Below are positions 43,545-53,852 of a stretch of DNA of 64,000 nt, in pieces. Position 1 is the first letter of the stretch. Each line of letters opens with the position of its first letter. Both the position numbers and the translations under genes were made by a program. Source of the stretch: Bradyrhizobium sp. MOS003 (GTDB taxonomy: Bacteria; Pseudomonadota; Alphaproteobacteria; Rhizobiales; Xanthobacteraceae). The notes beneath the pieces are model-generated. The model saw nothing but the letters and a program-made list of their open reading frames with translations. It was not told the DNA's origin and ran no database searches. Location: positions 1,612,001 through 1,676,000 of the forward strand of contig NZ_PYFW01000001.1 in NCBI RefSeq assembly GCF_003020125.1, written 5' to 3'.

Positions 43545-44486
43545 ATGGACACCATCGCGGTAGTTCTCAAGCAGCCGGAGCAGATCGAGCTCAGTCGGCT
43601 TGCTTTGACTCCTCCGACCGCCGACGACGTCGTCGTCGATGTCGACTGGAGTGGCGTCAGCACAGGCACGGAGCGGTTGCTCTGGTCGGGACGAATGCCC
43701 TCGTTCCCGGGCATGGGATATCCGCTGGTGCCAGGCTACGAGTCGGTCGGGCAGGTCGTCGAAGCGGGATCTGCCACTGATCTGCATCCTGGCCAGCGGG
43801 TCTTCGTTCCCGGCGCGAAGTGTTTCGGCGAGGTCCGCGGTCTGTTCGGCGCCTCCGCCTCGCGCCTGGTAGTGCCGGCGAAACGCGTGGTGCGGCTCGA
43901 TCAAAACCTCGGCGAACGTGGAATTCTGCTGGCGCTGGCGGCGACGGCCTATCATGCCATCGCGGCGCCGGGTGCCTCGGCACCGGACTGCATCGTCGGT
44001 CACGGCGTGCTGGGGCGACTACTGGCGCGCATCTCTCTCGCGGTTCGCAACGAGCCGCCGATCGTATGGGAGAAGAATCCGGCGCGCGTCGGCGGTGCCG
44101 TCGACTACGGTGTGATCGATCCCGAGCATGATACGCGGCGCGACTACAAGAGCATCTATGACGTCAGCGGCGATGCCAGCCTGCTCGATTCCCTGATTGG
44201 CCGCATCGCGCCAGGCGGCGAGATCGTGCTGGCTGGATTCTACAGCGAGCGGCTGTCCTTTGCGTTTCCGCCCGCGTTCATGCGCGAGGCGCGACTTCGC
44301 GTTGCCGCGGAGTGGCAGCCCTCTGATCTTGTCGCAATCAAGGCCCTGATCGAATCCGGACGGCTCTCGCTCGATGGCCTGATCTCCCACCACCACGATG
44401 CCCGTGATGCTTCGAACGCCTATCGCGTCGCGTTCGAGGATTCGGCTTGCCTGAAAATGGTCCTGAACTGGAGTTCGCTGTCATGA
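43545..44486 (+). CDS. bchC: Bacteriochlorophyllide a dehydrogenase
   Basis: The 313-residue protein is a short zinc-alcohol-dehydrogenase-like Bch[56 protein letters not shown], and [13 protein letters not shown] in the nucleotide-binding region. It oxidises the 3-hydroxyethyl side chain to 3-acetyl in bacteriochlorophyllide a synthesis. It heads the bchCXYZ-pufQBALM series and overlaps bchX as ATGA. Confidence 0.96.
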   Translation: MDTIAVVLKQPEQIELSRLALTPPTADDVVVDVDWSGVSTGTERLLWSGRMPSFPGMGYPLVPGYESVGQVVEAGSATDLHPGQRVFVPGAKCFGEVRGLFGASASRLVVPAKRVVRLDQNLGERGILLALAATAYHAIAAPGASAPDCIVGHGVLGRLLARISLAVRNEPPIVWEKNPARVGGAVDYGVIDPEHDTRRDYKSIYDVSGDASLLDSLIGRIAPGGEIVLAGFYSERLSFAFPPAFMREARLRVAAEWQPSDLVAIKALIESGRLSLDGLISHHHDARDASNAYRVAFEDSACLKMVLNWSSLS

Positions 44487-45478
44487 ATGTCGTGCCGACC
44501 ATCAACATGAAGGACGCTCTGCGGGCAGAAGCGTCGATCGAGCCGGATGCACCGTTGACGACGCCGGCAACCAAGGAAACCCAGATCATCGCGATCTACG
44601 GCAAGGGCGGGATCGGGAAGAGTTTTACGCTCGCCAATCTGTCTTACATGATGGCCCAGCAGGGCAAGAAAGTGCTGCTGATCGGCTGCGACCCGAAGAG
44701 CGACACCACGTCGCTGCTGTTCGGCGGCCGTGCCTGTCCGACCATCATCGAGACCTCGTCGAAGAAGAAGCTCGCCGGTGAGGAGGTCAAGATCGGCGAC
44801 GTCTGCTTCAAGCGCGACGGCGTGTTCGCGATGGAGCTCGGCGGCCCCGAGGTCGGCCGCGGCTGTGGTGGCCGGGGTATCATCCACGGCTTCGAGTTGC
44901 TGGAGAAGCTCGGCTTCCACGAGTGGGGGTTCGACTACGTGCTGCTCGACTTCCTCGGCGACGTGGTCTGCGGCGGCTTCGGCCTGCCGATCGCGCGCGA
45001 CATGTGCCAGAAGGTCATCGTCGTCGGCTCGAACGATCTGCAATCGCTCTACGTCGCCAACAATGTCTGCTCGGCAGTCGAATATTTCCGCAAGCTCGGC
45101 GGCAATGTGGGCGTTGCCGGCATGGTCATCAACAAGGACGACGGCACCGGCGAGGCGGCGGCATTTGCCCAGACGGTCGGCATTCCTGTCCTTGCGGCAA
45201 TCCCGGCCGACGACGACATCCGCAAGAAGAGCGCGAATTACGAGATCATCGGCCTGCCGGGCGGGCAGTGGAGTTCGCTGTTCGAGCAACTCGCCACCAA
45301 TGTCGGCTTGGCGCCGCCGGTTCGTCCGACGCCGCTGACGCAGGACGGCTTGCTCGGCCTGTTCAAGGGCGAAGTGGTCGGTCGCGGCGTCGTGCTCGAG
45401 CCTGCGACGATGGAAGACATGTGCGGCAAATCGGTGGTCGACAAGCCGTCCCTCGAAGTCGTCTACGACGCGGCGTGA
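44483..45478 (+). CDS. bchX: Chlorophyllide a reductase iron protein subunit
   Basis: The 331-residue protein is NifH-like: P-loop [26 protein letters not shown], Cys ligands in GRGCGGRG and [14 protein letters not shown]. As a dimer with a [4Fe-4S] cluster it passes electrons to BchYZ using ATP, reducing the B ring of chlorophyllide. The family N-terminal extension [16 protein letters not shown] is present. The start at 44483 lies inside the bchC stop region. Confidence 0.97.
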   Translation: MNVVPTINMKDALRAEASIEPDAPLTTPATKETQIIAIYGKGGIGKSFTLANLSYMMAQQGKKVLLIGCDPKSDTTSLLFGGRACPTIIETSSKKKLAGEEVKIGDVCFKRDGVFAMELGGPEVGRGCGGRGIIHGFELLEKLGFHEWGFDYVLLDFLGDVVCGGFGLPIARDMCQKVIVVGSNDLQSLYVANNVCSAVEYFRKLGGNVGVAGMVINKDDGTGEAAAFAQTVGIPVLAAIPADDDIRKKSANYEIIGLPGGQWSSLFEQLATNVGLAPPVRPTPLTQDGLLGLFKGEVVGRGVVLEPATMEDMCGKSVVDKPSLEVVYDAA

Positions 45479-45503
45479 GCGGCAGCATGACGCGGAGCGC
45501 AAC

Positions 45504-47111
45504 ATGAACGTCATTCTGCCGCGATACGCCGGCGCGATAGCCGAGTCTGTCGTGAACGAGCCCGTCGAGGTCGAGGTGGCCGAGACGGACACTGTCGTTG
45601 CACCGCCGACCATCAACGCCGCGGCGACGAAAACCGACGGCCTGGGCTGTCATGCCGGCGCTGCCGAACTCAAGGCTGCCGCCAGCGCCGCGGGAAAGAG
45701 CGATATCCTCGATCAGTATGCCGCCGATTATCCCAAAGGCCCGCATGACCAGCCGCAAAGCATGTGCCCGGCGTTCGGTTCGCTCCGGGTCGGCCTACGG
45801 ATGCGGCGCACTGCGACAATCCTGTCGGGTTCGGCCTGTTGCGTCTACGGCCTGACCTTCACCTCGCACTTTTACGGTGCGCGGCGCACCGTCGGCTATG
45901 TGCCTTTCAACTCCGAGACGCTCGTCACCGGGAAACTGTTCGAGGACATTCGCGAAGCCGTCTTCAAGCTCGCTGACCCCGAGCTGTACGACACCATCAT
46001 CATTACGAATCTCTGCGTGCCGACGGCGTCCGGCGTTCCGCTGGATCTGTTGCCGGATGAAATCAACGGCGTGCGCATCATCGGCATAGACGTACCAGGC
46101 TTCGGTGTGCCGACCCATGCCGAGGCGAAGGACGTGCTGGCGGCGGCAATGCTCGAATATGCCCGCAAGGAAGTGGAGCATGGGCCGGTGCAGGCGCCGC
46201 GGGGCGGCAAGAGTGAGCGGCCGACGGTCACGCTGGTCGGCGAAATGTTCCCCGCCGATCCGGTCGGCATCGGCATGATGCTGGAGCCGCTCGGGCTGGC
46301 GGCCGGTCCAGTGGTGCCGACGCGGGAGTGGCGTGAACTCTATGCCGCGCTCGATGGCTCCGTCATCGCAGCGATCCATCCGTTCTACACGGCGAGCTTC
46401 CGCCAATTCGATCTGGCCGGACGAAAGATCGTAGGTTCAGCACCGGTTGGACATGACGGCACGGAGGCCTGGCTCGAATCCATCGGCACGGCTTGCAACG
46501 TCGCACGTGAGAAGATCGACGGCGCCAAGAACCGCTTCCTGCCGATGATCAAAGCTGCACTCGCAACGAAGCCGATCGACGCGCGAATTACGGTTTCCGG
46601 CTACGAGGGATCGGAACTGCTGGTTGCGCGGCTCTTGGTCGAGAGCGGTGCACGCGTACCCTATGTCGGCACGGCGTGCCCGAGGACGCAATGGTCCGAT
46701 GTCGACCGCGAATGGCTGGAAGCCAGGGGTACGCGGGTTCAGTATCGCGCATCGCTCGAAATGGATCTGGCCGCCGTCGGCGAGTTCAAGCCCGATTTGG
46801 CCATCGGCACCACGCCCATCGTGCAGAAGGCCAAACAGCTCGCGATCCCGGCGCTGTATTTCACCAATTTGATTTCGGCGCGGCCGTTGTTCGGCGTCGC
46901 CGGTGCCGGCTCTCTGGCGCAGGTCGTCAACGCCGCGCTCGCCAATCAAGGCCGCTTCGACGAAATGAAGGAATTCTTCGGCGATGTCGGCGAAGGCCAC
47001 GCCGCCGGTATCTGGGAGAATACGCCGAACGAAAACGTGGCTTTCCGGGAGAAATACAAGAAGCAGATCGAAGCCCAGGCCAAGAAGCGCAAAGCCGAGG
47101 AGATGATCTGA
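45504..47111 (+). CDS. bchY: Chlorophyllide a reductase subunit Y
   Basis: The 535-residue NifD-like subunit has cluster Cys residues in [12 protein letters not shown] and [41 protein letters not shown], and a C-terminal extension. With BchZ it forms the catalytic component that reduces chlorophyllide a. The N-terminus of about 70 residues is Ala/Thr-rich. Its TGA overlaps the bchZ ATG by one base. Confidence 0.96.
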   Translation: MNVILPRYAGAIAESVVNEPVEVEVAETDTVVAPPTINAAATKTDGLGCHAGAAELKAAASAAGKSDILDQYAADYPKGPHDQPQSMCPAFGSLRVGLRMRRTATILSGSACCVYGLTFTSHFYGARRTVGYVPFNSETLVTGKLFEDIREAVFKLADPELYDTIIITNLCVPTASGVPLDLLPDEINGVRIIGIDVPGFGVPTHAEAKDVLAAAMLEYARKEVEHGPVQAPRGGKSERPTVTLVGEMFPADPVGIGMMLEPLGLAAGPVVPTREWRELYAALDGSVIAAIHPFYTASFRQFDLAGRKIVGSAPVGHDGTEAWLESIGTACNVAREKIDGAKNRFLPMIKAALATKPIDARITVSGYEGSELLVARLLVESGARVPYVGTACPRTQWSDVDREWLEARGTRVQYRASLEMDLAAVGEFKPDLAIGTTPIVQKAKQLAIPALYFTNLISARPLFGVAGAGSLAQVVNAALANQGRFDEMKEFFGDVGEGHAAGIWENTPNENVAFREKYKKQIEAQAKKRKAEEMI

Positions 47112-48562
47112 TGCTCGTCCTGGATCATGATCGCGCGGGTGGTTATTGGGGAGCTGTCTATGCCTTCACCGCGGTGAAGGGCATGCAAGTCATCATCGAT
47201 GGACCGGTCGGTTGCGAAAATCTGCCGGTCACATCGGTGCTGCACTATACCGACGCTTTGCCGCCGCACGAGCTGCCCATTGTGGTGACGGGCCTCGGCG
47301 AAGAAGAGCTCGGACAGACCGGTACCGAAGGCGCGATGAAACGCGCTCACCGCGTGCTCGATCCCTATCTGCCGGCCGTCGTCGTCACCGGTTCAATCGC
47401 CGAAATGATCGGCGGCGGCGTGACGCCGGAGGGAACCAACATCAAGCGCTTCCTGCCGCGCACCATCGACGAGGACCAATGGCAGAGCGCTGACCGCGCC
47501 ATCGTCTGGCTCTGGAAGGAATATGGGGTCAAGAAGATTCCCGAACGAAAGCCGCGCGCCGAGGGCGTCAAGCCGCGCGTGAATATCATCGGCCCGATCT
47601 ACGGCACCTTCAATATGCCGTCCGACCTTGCCGAAATCCGCCGCCTGGTCGAAGGCATCGGTGCTGACGTCAACATGGTGTTCCCGCTCGGAAGCCACCT
47701 CGCCGACATTCCCAAGCTGGTGAACGCCGACGTCAACGTCTGCATGTACCGCGAGTTCGGCCGCATGCTGTGCGAGGCGCTGGAGCGTCCCTATCTGCAG
47801 GCGCCGATCGGGCTTCACTCCACCACTAGATTCCTGCGCAAGCTCGGCGAAATGCTGGGCCTCGATCCCGAGCCGTTCATCGCGCGCGAGAAGCACACCA
47901 CCATCAAGCCGCTTTGGGATCTGTGGCGATCGGTGACCCAGGACTTTTTCGGCACGGCCAGCTTCGCCATCGTCGCCAACGAGACTTATGCGCGCGGCGT
48001 CAGAAACTTCCTGGAGAAGGAAATGGGCCTGCCGTGCACCTTTTCCTTCGCGCGCAAGGCCGGAGTTAAGCCGGACAACGATGCGGTGCGATCTGCGGTG
48101 CGCGAGAAGCCGCCACTGATCCTGTTCGGCAGCTACAACGAACGCATGTACCTGGCCGAGGCAGGTGGCCGGGCGATCTATGTGCCGGCGTCCTTCCCGG
48201 GCGCGGTGATCCGGCGTCACACCGGCACGCCGTTCATGGGCTATTCGGGCGCGACTTACCTCGTTCAGGAGGTCTGCAACGCGCTGTTCGACGCGTTGTT
48301 CAATATCCTGCCTCTGGCGGCCGATCTCGATCGCGTCGACCCGACGCCAGCCCGGCTGCACGAGGAAATTCTCTGGAGCGACGAAGCCAAGGCGCTGCTC
48401 GACGAGGTGCTGGAGGCCCATCCCGTACTGGTGCGCATCTCGGCGGCCAAGCGCCTGCGCGATGCCGCCGAGAGCGGTGCGCGCCAGGCCGGTGAAGCGC
48501 GCGTCACCACGGATTTCGTGAACAGGGCTCGCGCGGTGCTGATGAGTGGAGCGCAAGCATGA
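47111..48562 (+). CDS. bchZ: Chlorophyllide a reductase subunit Z
   Basis: The 483-residue NifK-like subunit begins [20 protein letters not shown] and has [36 protein letters not shown], and [20 protein letters not shown]. It pairs with BchY. Reading frames that extend upstream into bchY are shadows. The stop overlaps a small frame that leads into the pufQ-like gene. Confidence 0.96.
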   Translation: MLVLDHDRAGGYWGAVYAFTAVKGMQVIIDGPVGCENLPVTSVLHYTDALPPHELPIVVTGLGEEELGQTGTEGAMKRAHRVLDPYLPAVVVTGSIAEMIGGGVTPEGTNIKRFLPRTIDEDQWQSADRAIVWLWKEYGVKKIPERKPRAEGVKPRVNIIGPIYGTFNMPSDLAEIRRLVEGIGADVNMVFPLGSHLADIPKLVNADVNVCMYREFGRMLCEALERPYLQAPIGLHSTTRFLRKLGEMLGLDPEPFIAREKHTTIKPLWDLWRSVTQDFFGTASFAIVANETYARGVRNFLEKEMGLPCTFSFARKAGVKPDNDAVRSAVREKPPLILFGSYNERMYLAEAGGRAIYVPASFPGAVIRRHTGTPFMGYSGATYLVQEVCNALFDALFNILPLAADLDRVDPTPARLHEEILWSDEAKALLDEVLEAHPVLVRISAAKRLRDAAESGARQAGEARVTTDFVNRARAVLMSGAQA

Positions 48563-48636
48563 GAATTATCGAAGCCGGCTTGTTTCCGGTGATTCCGTAT
48601 CTGCACCTGAAGGACGATATGCGGGAGGTGATGTCG

Positions 48637-48873
48637 ATGTCCGATTATGCTTATGGCGATCGAGCGAAAGCGCACGGCGAGAACAAGACTATCGAATCCC
48701 AAGCGGTATTTGGCGCCTGCTACGTGGCCTTTCTGTTGCGGGCTGCGCTCTCGCGGCTGACACCCTGGCGCAAACGAGCGGTCTTCGACCATTCCAGGAA
48801 TCGCGAGTCGATCTTCGCGGAGGCCCGCAGTGCTGCCGGCACGATCGTGACGTCATCGTTCATGGGACTGTAA
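48637..48873 (+). CDS. pufQ: PufQ-like small membrane protein
   Basis: The gene between bchZ and pufB is in the usual pufQ place. From ATG 48637, with GGAGG eight bases upstream, it encodes 78 residues: AKAHGENKTIES, a hydrophobic stretch (AVFGACYVAFLLRAAL), WRKR, and a tail (FAEARSAAGTIVTSSFMG) resembling the PufQ end with FAxAxxxAGxI. PufQ influences bacteriochlorophyll synthesis or delivery. A longer form from 48559 would overlap the bchZ stop. The assignment is by position and weak similarity. Confidence 0.5.
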   Translation: MSDYAYGDRAKAHGENKTIESQAVFGACYVAFLLRAALSRLTPWRKRAVFDHSRNRESIFAEARSAAGTIVTSSFMGL

Positions 48874-48992
48874 CCGGGATTCCGTCCGGCCGGTTGCCGG
48901 GCGGATAACTGCCGTATCGATGGATTCGGCAATCGCTGTCGCCCACGCTCGGGCGGCGAACGGCCGCAAGGCCATCACTAGGAGGATCCCAA

Positions 48993-49211
48993 ATGAAGGA
49001 CGGTTCCTTATCGGGGCTATCCGAAGCTGAAGCCAAGGAATTCCACTCGATATTCATGACGAGCTTCCTGCTCTTCACGGCTGTCGCAGTGGTTGCCCAT
49101 ATCCTCGCCTGGATGTGGCGTCCCTGGTTGCCCGGCCCGGGCGGCTACAAGACGACGGCGGTGGATAGCATCCAGCACGTCGCCAGCGTCGCCCTTTCGT
49201 ACCTGACATAG
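48993..49211 (+). CDS. pufB: Light-harvesting 1 beta polypeptide
   Basis: The 72-residue protein has the LH1 beta pattern: [20 protein letters not shown], a single membrane helix with the bacteriochlorophyll ligand His in [22 protein letters not shown] site precedes the start. The C-terminal 20 residues after GPGGYK are longer than in many LH1 beta chains. It is co-transcribed with pufA. Confidence 0.96.
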   Translation: MKDGSLSGLSEAEAKEFHSIFMTSFLLFTAVAVVAHILAWMWRPWLPGPGGYKTTAVDSIQHVASVALSYLT

Positions 49212-49223
49212 AGGGAGGCAATC

Positions 49224-49415
49224 ATGTGGCGAATTTGGCTTCTGTTCGATCCGCGCCGTGCCTTGGTCGCGCTCTTCACGTTCCTGTTCGGACTGGCGAT
49301 CGTGATCCACTTCATCCTGCTCTCGACCGACCGGTTCAACTGGCTGGACGGGCCTCGCAAGGCGAAGACGTCAGAGATCACTCTGCCGTACACACCACCA
49401 AGCATGCCGTCCTGA
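49224..49415 (+). CDS. pufA: Light-harvesting 1 alpha polypeptide
   Basis: The 63-residue protein begins [20 protein letters not shown] and has the ligand His in [20 protein letters not shown], the typical LH1 alpha pattern. It pairs with PufB around the reaction centre. It is 12 bases after pufB and followed by a long intercistronic hairpin. Confidence 0.97.
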   Translation: MWRIWLLFDPRRALVALFTFLFGLAIVIHFILLSTDRFNWLDGPRKAKTSEITLPYTPPSMPS

Positions 49416-49432
49416 TGGCATGACGAAATGCG

Positions 49433-49484
49433 TACCGGAACGGACGAGGCAGGATCGAGCGGCCCGCCTCGTCCGCTTCCGGTA
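49433..49484 (+). terminator. Intercistronic stem-loop between pufA and pufL
   Basis: TACCGGAA-C-GGACGAGGC (49433-49450) pairs with GCCTCGTCC-GC-TTCCGGTA (49466-49484), an 18-base near-perfect stem with a 15-base loop and no T-run. In other purple bacteria such hairpins act as attenuators or 3' stabilisers that raise pufBA mRNA over pufLM. Confidence 0.8.
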
Positions 49485-49535
49485 GCGACCCGGAGATGAT
49501 GGTCACGCTGGCTTTCGCAGGCGGAGGAACGAACG

Positions 49536-50372
49536 ATGGCAATGCTCAGCTTTGAAAGAAAATATCGCGTTCGCGGCGGAACGCTCATCGGTGGCGACCT
49601 GTTCGACTTCTGGGTCGGCCCGTTCTACGTCGGGTTCTTCGGGGTGACGACGGTGTTCTTCTCGTTCGTCGGCATCGCGATGATCCTCTGGAACACTGCG
49701 CTCGGACCCACCTGGAATCTCTGGCAAATCAGCGTCAATCCGCCGGATGTCAAATACGGCTTGTCCTTCGCGCCGCTACAGGAAGGAGGGATCTGGCAAA
49801 TCGTCACGATCTGCGCGCTCGGCGCTTTCGTGTCATGGGCGCTTCGGGAGGTCGAGATCTGCCGGAAGCTCGGGATCGGCTATCACGTGCCGTTCGCCTT
49901 CGGCTTTGCCATCTTCGCCTATTTCACCCTGGTGGTGATCCGACCGGTTCTGATGGGCTCGTGGAGCTACGGCTTCCCCTACGGCATCATCACCCATCTC
50001 GATTGGGTGTCGAACACCGGCTACCAATACGGCAACTTCCACTACAACCCCGCGCACATGATCGCCATCACGTTCTTCTTCACGACGTGCCTGGCGCTGG
50101 CCCTGCACGGCGGTCTGATCCTGTCGTCAACCAATCCCGACAAAGGGGAGGCTGTAAAAACGCCCGAGCACGAGAACACGATGTTCCGGGACCTGATCGG
50201 CTATTCGGTCGGAACCATCGGCATCCATCGCGTCGGACTGTTCATCGCGCTGTCCGCGGTGTTCTTCAGCGCGGTCTGCATCGTGATCAGCGGGCCGTTA
50301 TGGTCGGAAGGCAATGCCTGGTCGGAGTGGTGGAACTGGTGGCGCAATCTTCCGATCTGGTCCTCCAACTAA
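49536..50372 (+). CDS. pufL: Photosynthetic reaction centre L subunit
   Basis: The 278-residue protein has five membrane helices and the L-subunit signatures: [21 protein letters not shown], a chlorophyll-ligand region with [24 protein letters not shown], and [20 protein letters not shown]. It carries cofactors of the active electron-transfer branch. It lies 120 bases after pufA and 28 bases before pufM. Confidence 0.98.
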   Translation: MAMLSFERKYRVRGGTLIGGDLFDFWVGPFYVGFFGVTTVFFSFVGIAMILWNTALGPTWNLWQISVNPPDVKYGLSFAPLQEGGIWQIVTICALGAFVSWALREVEICRKLGIGYHVPFAFGFAIFAYFTLVVIRPVLMGSWSYGFPYGIITHLDWVSNTGYQYGNFHYNPAHMIAITFFFTTCLALALHGGLILSSTNPDKGEAVKTPEHENTMFRDLIGYSVGTIGIHRVGLFIALSAVFFSAVCIVISGPLWSEGNAWSEWWNWWRNLPIWSSN

Positions 50373-50400
50373 TTCCGGTCATCAGAGAGAGTCCTGAGCC

Positions 50401-51324
50401 ATGGCCCAATATCAAAATTTCTTCACGCAGGTGCAGGTGCGCAGCACCATCTACCCCGGCATTCCGATCCAGCCTGGAATATGGGTTCGTACCAGTGAGG
50501 GCCGGTTCAACTACTGGCTCGGAAAGATCGGCGACGCCCAGGTTGGCCCGGTCTATCTCGGATTTCTCGGATTGGCCTCCATCGCCTGCGGAATCGTCGC
50601 GATCGAGATCATCGGCCTCAACATGATGGCCTCGGTGAACTGGAGCCCGATCGAATTCGTCAGGCAGCTGCCCTGGCTTTCGCTGGAGCCGCCAAAGCCC
50701 GAATACGGCATCAGCTTTCCGCCCTTGCAGGAAGGTGGCTGGTGGTTGATGGCCGGCTTCTTCCTCACCACCTCGATCCTGTTGTGGTGGGGACGCACGT
50801 ATCGGCGGGCGCGGGCGCTCGGCATGGGCACGCACGTGTCGTGGGCCTTTGCATCCGCGATCTGGCTCTATCTGGTGCTTGGCTTCATCCGGCCCCTGCT
50901 GATGGGACACTTCAGCGAAGCCGTTCCGTTCGGGATATTCCCGCATCTCGACTGGACCAACAATTTCTCGATCACCCACGGAAATCTCTTCTACAATCCA
51001 TTCCACATGCTCTCGATCGCGTTCCTGTATGGCTCGGTACTGCTGTTCGCCATGCACGGTGCGACGATCCTGGCGGTCAGCCGCTATGGCGGCGAGCGCG
51101 AGATCGAGCAGATCGTCGACCGAGGCACGGCGCTCGAGCGGGCGGCCTTGTTCTGGCGCTGGACCATGGGCTTCAACGCGACGGCGGAATCGATCCACCG
51201 CTGGGCTTGGTGGTTTGCGGTTCTCTGCCCGCTCACGGGCGGCATCGGGATCCTGCTTTCCGGTACCGTCGTCGACAACTGGTTCGACTGGGGCGTCAAG
51301 CACGGCCTGGCACTGCCGCGATAA
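50401..51324 (+). CDS. pufM: Photosynthetic reaction centre M subunit
   Basis: The 307-residue protein has the M-subunit signatures [60 protein letters not shown], and the iron-ligand region [20 protein letters not shown]. No pufC or pufX follows. A soluble cytochrome c2 gene (57225) is instead found in the cluster as a likely electron donor. Confidence 0.98.
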   Translation: MAQYQNFFTQVQVRSTIYPGIPIQPGIWVRTSEGRFNYWLGKIGDAQVGPVYLGFLGLASIACGIVAIEIIGLNMMASVNWSPIEFVRQLPWLSLEPPKPEYGISFPPLQEGGWWLMAGFFLTTSILLWWGRTYRRARALGMGTHVSWAFASAIWLYLVLGFIRPLLMGHFSEAVPFGIFPHLDWTNNFSITHGNLFYNPFHMLSIAFLYGSVLLFAMHGATILAVSRYGGEREIEQIVDRGTALERAALFWRWTMGFNATAESIHRWAWWFAVLCPLTGGIGILLSGTVVDNWFDWGVKHGLALPR

Positions 51325-51536
51325 TTCATTTGGAGATCTGGCGCGCGCCGGATTGCAACATGCCGCTGCGGCGCGCGCACGCTTTCATCGTCTTCCCGGC
51401 TCGGCTGTCCGAGACGACGCGGCGGCGTACGGCCTGATCCGGGCTCCGTGCGTTGGTCGTCCGCCAACAAAAAACGGGTTCGAGGAACGCTAGGTGAGAT
51501 ATCACGGGTTGTTGGAGGATATTTGCCCTGGTTCAG

Positions 51537-52964
51537 GTGTTCAAATCTCCGAAGGAGTCGCTGGGGAATCTCGGCGCATTGCCAGCCGCGAACCTGATCG
51601 CGGCAGCCAGCGACGTCGCTGTGATCATCGACGGCGAGGGGATCATTCGCGATGTCGCCTTCAACAAGGAAGACCTGTCGCTCGAGCTCGATGCCCACGG
51701 CCGCTGGCTGGGTTCGAAGCTCGCCGACATCGTGACCTCCGAAACCAGTCCCAAAGCCAGAGAATTGCTCCAGGACGCGGTGAACCGAAAGTCCTCGATC
51801 TGGCGTCAGGTGAACCATCCGTCGCCCGGAGGCGCGGATATTCCGGTGCTGTATTCGGCTGTCAACATCGGACGCAACGATCGATTTGTCGTGGTCGGTC
51901 GCGATCTGCGTCCGCTGGCAGCGATGCAGCAGCGGCTCGTCAACGCCCAGCAATCGATGGAGCGCGACTATGTCCGGCTGCGCCAAGCCGAAACGCGCTA
52001 TCGGCTGCTATTCCAGGTCTCGTCGGAGGCGGTCATGATCGTTGATGCCGCCAACAATGCCATTCTTGAGATCAATCCTGCCGCGCTGGCGCTATTCGAC
52101 GAGAGCGCACCGCAGGTTCTGAAATCGAATCTCGCCTCACATTTCGTTTCGGCGGATGCCGAAACGGTTCAAACCCTGCTGTCCAATGTTCGCGCCACCG
52201 GTCGTGACGGCAACGTCCGTGCCCGGCTTGCGAAGGGAGACCGGGAGTGCTTTGTCGCCGTGTCCCAGTTCCGGCAGGAGAACGCGACCTTGTTTCTGGT
52301 CCGCCTGTCGTCGCAGCAGACGCCGGCGCAAGCCGGCGCGCTGAAGGCGACATCGAGCTTGCTGGAGTATTTCGACGCCGCGCCCGACGCGTTGGTCATC
52401 ACTGGGCATGACGGCCGCATCGTCAAGGCTAACCCGGCCTTCACAGAGATGGCGCAGCTCGGTAGTGCGGAGCAGGCTCGCGGCGAATTGCTGGACCGCT
52501 GGCTCGGTCGTGCAGGTGTCGACTTTGGAGTGGCATTCGCCAATCTTCGCCAGACCGGCTCTATCAAATTGTTCTCGACTTCGCTGCGCGGCGAACATGG
52601 CGCGACGACGGATGTCGAGGTCTCAGCGGCATCTCTGACCCACGACGACCGCAAGCAGGGTTTCGGCTTCGCAATCCGCAATGTCGAGAAGCGTCTTTCG
52701 GCATCGCCGTCCTCGGCCCGCGAGCTACCGCGCTCTGTGGCTCAACTGACCGAGCGGATCGGCCGTGTTCCGCTGCGCGATCTCGTGCGCGAGGCGACCG
52801 ACGTCATTGAAAAGCTCTCGATCGAGGCTGCTCTCGAATTGACCGGCGACAATCGCGCGTCGGCTGCGGAAATGCTCGGCCTCAGCCGTCAGAGCCTCTA
52901 CGTCAAGCTCCGGCGCTTTGGGCTTGCCGAGCACACGGGCGAAGGGGAAACCGAAGATGACTAG
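51537..52964 (+). CDS. ppsR1: PpsR/CrtJ-family transcriptional regulator, copy 1
   Basis: The 475-residue protein has an N-terminal domain, two PAS domains separated by a coiled-coil Q-linker (MQQRLVNAQQSMERDYVRLR), and a Fis-type HTH (AALELTGDNRASAAEMLGLS, RQSLYVKLRRFGL). PpsR binds TGT-N12-ACA and controls photosynthesis genes. Only one Cys is present (Cys238), so the two-Cys intramolecular disulphide described for Rhodobacter cannot form. In photosynthetic Bradyrhizobium one PpsR is reported as an activator and the other as a repressor; this is likely the first. The start is GTG 51537; CTG 51528 is better spaced from GGAGG. Confidence 0.93.
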   Translation: MFKSPKESLGNLGALPAANLIAAASDVAVIIDGEGIIRDVAFNKEDLSLELDAHGRWLGSKLADIVTSETSPKARELLQDAVNRKSSIWRQVNHPSPGGADIPVLYSAVNIGRNDRFVVVGRDLRPLAAMQQRLVNAQQSMERDYVRLRQAETRYRLLFQVSSEAVMIVDAANNAILEINPAALALFDESAPQVLKSNLASHFVSADAETVQTLLSNVRATGRDGNVRARLAKGDRECFVAVSQFRQENATLFLVRLSSQQTPAQAGALKATSSLLEYFDAAPDALVITGHDGRIVKANPAFTEMAQLGSAEQARGELLDRWLGRAGVDFGVAFANLRQTGSIKLFSTSLRGEHGATTDVEVSAASLTHDDRKQGFGFAIRNVEKRLSASPSSARELPRSVAQLTERIGRVPLRDLVREATDVIEKLSIEAALELTGDNRASAAEMLGLSRQSLYVKLRRFGLAEHTGEGETEDD

Positions 52965-53850
52965 TGCCGTTGTCAGTCATCCCGCGCCCTCGGTCGTTCT
53001 CGAACTGCTGAAGCCAATCACCTGGTTTCCGCCGATGTGGGCCCTGGGATGCGGGATCGTGTCGTCCGGCGTTTCGCCCGGCCAGCGTTGGCCGATGATC
53101 GTCGCGGGAGTGCTGTTGGCCGGACCGATGGTTTGCGGCACCAGCCAGGCCGTGAACGACTGGTACGACAGGCATGTCGATGCCATCAACGAGCCGGACC
53201 GGCCGATTCCGTCGGGACGAATTCCCGGCCGCTGGGGTCTTTACATCGCAATCCTTTGGACGGCGCTGTCACTGTTGCTTGCGACCGTGCTCGGCACTTG
53301 GGGCTTTGTTGCCGCCATCGTCGGCCTCGTGCTGGCCTGGGCCTATAGCGCGCCGCCCATCCGCCTCAAGCAGAACGGCTGGTGGGGCAATGCGGCATGT
53401 GGGATCTGTTATGAAGGCCTGCCCTGGTTCACGGGTGCCGCGGTGATGAGCGCATCCGCGCCCGACTGGCACATCGTCTTGATCGCGCTGCTCTACAGTA
53501 TCGGTGCCCACGGCATCATGACGCTCAACGACTTCAAGTCGGTCGAAGGCGACAAGCGGATGGGTATCGATTCGCTGCCGGTGCTGCTCGGCGTCGACAA
53601 TGCCGCGCGGTTTGCCTGCGTGGTGATGGCAGCGCCCCAGGTGGCGGTCGTGGCACTTCTACTGGTATGGCAGCGTCCGTTTTATGCGGCGGCGGTCGCA
53701 GTCCTGCTGCTCTCGCAATTGCTTCTGATGTCGCATTTTCTGAAGAGCCCGCGCCAGCGCGCCCCCTGGTACAACGGAACCGGGATCAGCTGCTATGTCG
53801 TCGGCATGCTCGTCAGCGCCTTCGCGCTGGCGGCACTGAAAGCGAGCTGA
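52957..53850 (+). CDS. bchG: Bacteriochlorophyll synthase (geranylgeranyl transferase)
   Basis: The 297-residue UbiA-family membrane prenyltransferase has LLKPITWFPPMWALGCGIVS, the Asp-rich CGTSQAVNDWYDRHVDAINE with PDRPIPSG, and the second motif LNDFKSVEGDKRMGIDSLPV. It attaches geranylgeranyl or phytyl diphosphate to bacteriochlorophyllide a. Its start at 52957 lies inside the last codons of ppsR1, so the two are coupled. About eight membrane helices are predicted. Confidence 0.96.
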   Translation: MTSAVVSHPAPSVVLELLKPITWFPPMWALGCGIVSSGVSPGQRWPMIVAGVLLAGPMVCGTSQAVNDWYDRHVDAINEPDRPIPSGRIPGRWGLYIAILWTALSLLLATVLGTWGFVAAIVGLVLAWAYSAPPIRLKQNGWWGNAACGICYEGLPWFTGAAVMSASAPDWHIVLIALLYSIGAHGIMTLNDFKSVEGDKRMGIDSLPVLLGVDNAARFACVVMAAPQVAVVALLLVWQRPFYAAAVAVLLLSQLLLMSHFLKSPRQRAPWYNGTGISCYVVGMLVSAFALAALKAS

Positions 53851-53852
53851 GC

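Noticed and set aside
44420..45616. 398-codon minus-strand frame across bchX
   Set aside because: Shadow of the strongly conserved bchX gene.
47393..48556. 387-codon minus-strand frame across bchZ
   Set aside because: Shadow of bchZ; the composition reflects the reverse strand of conserved codons.
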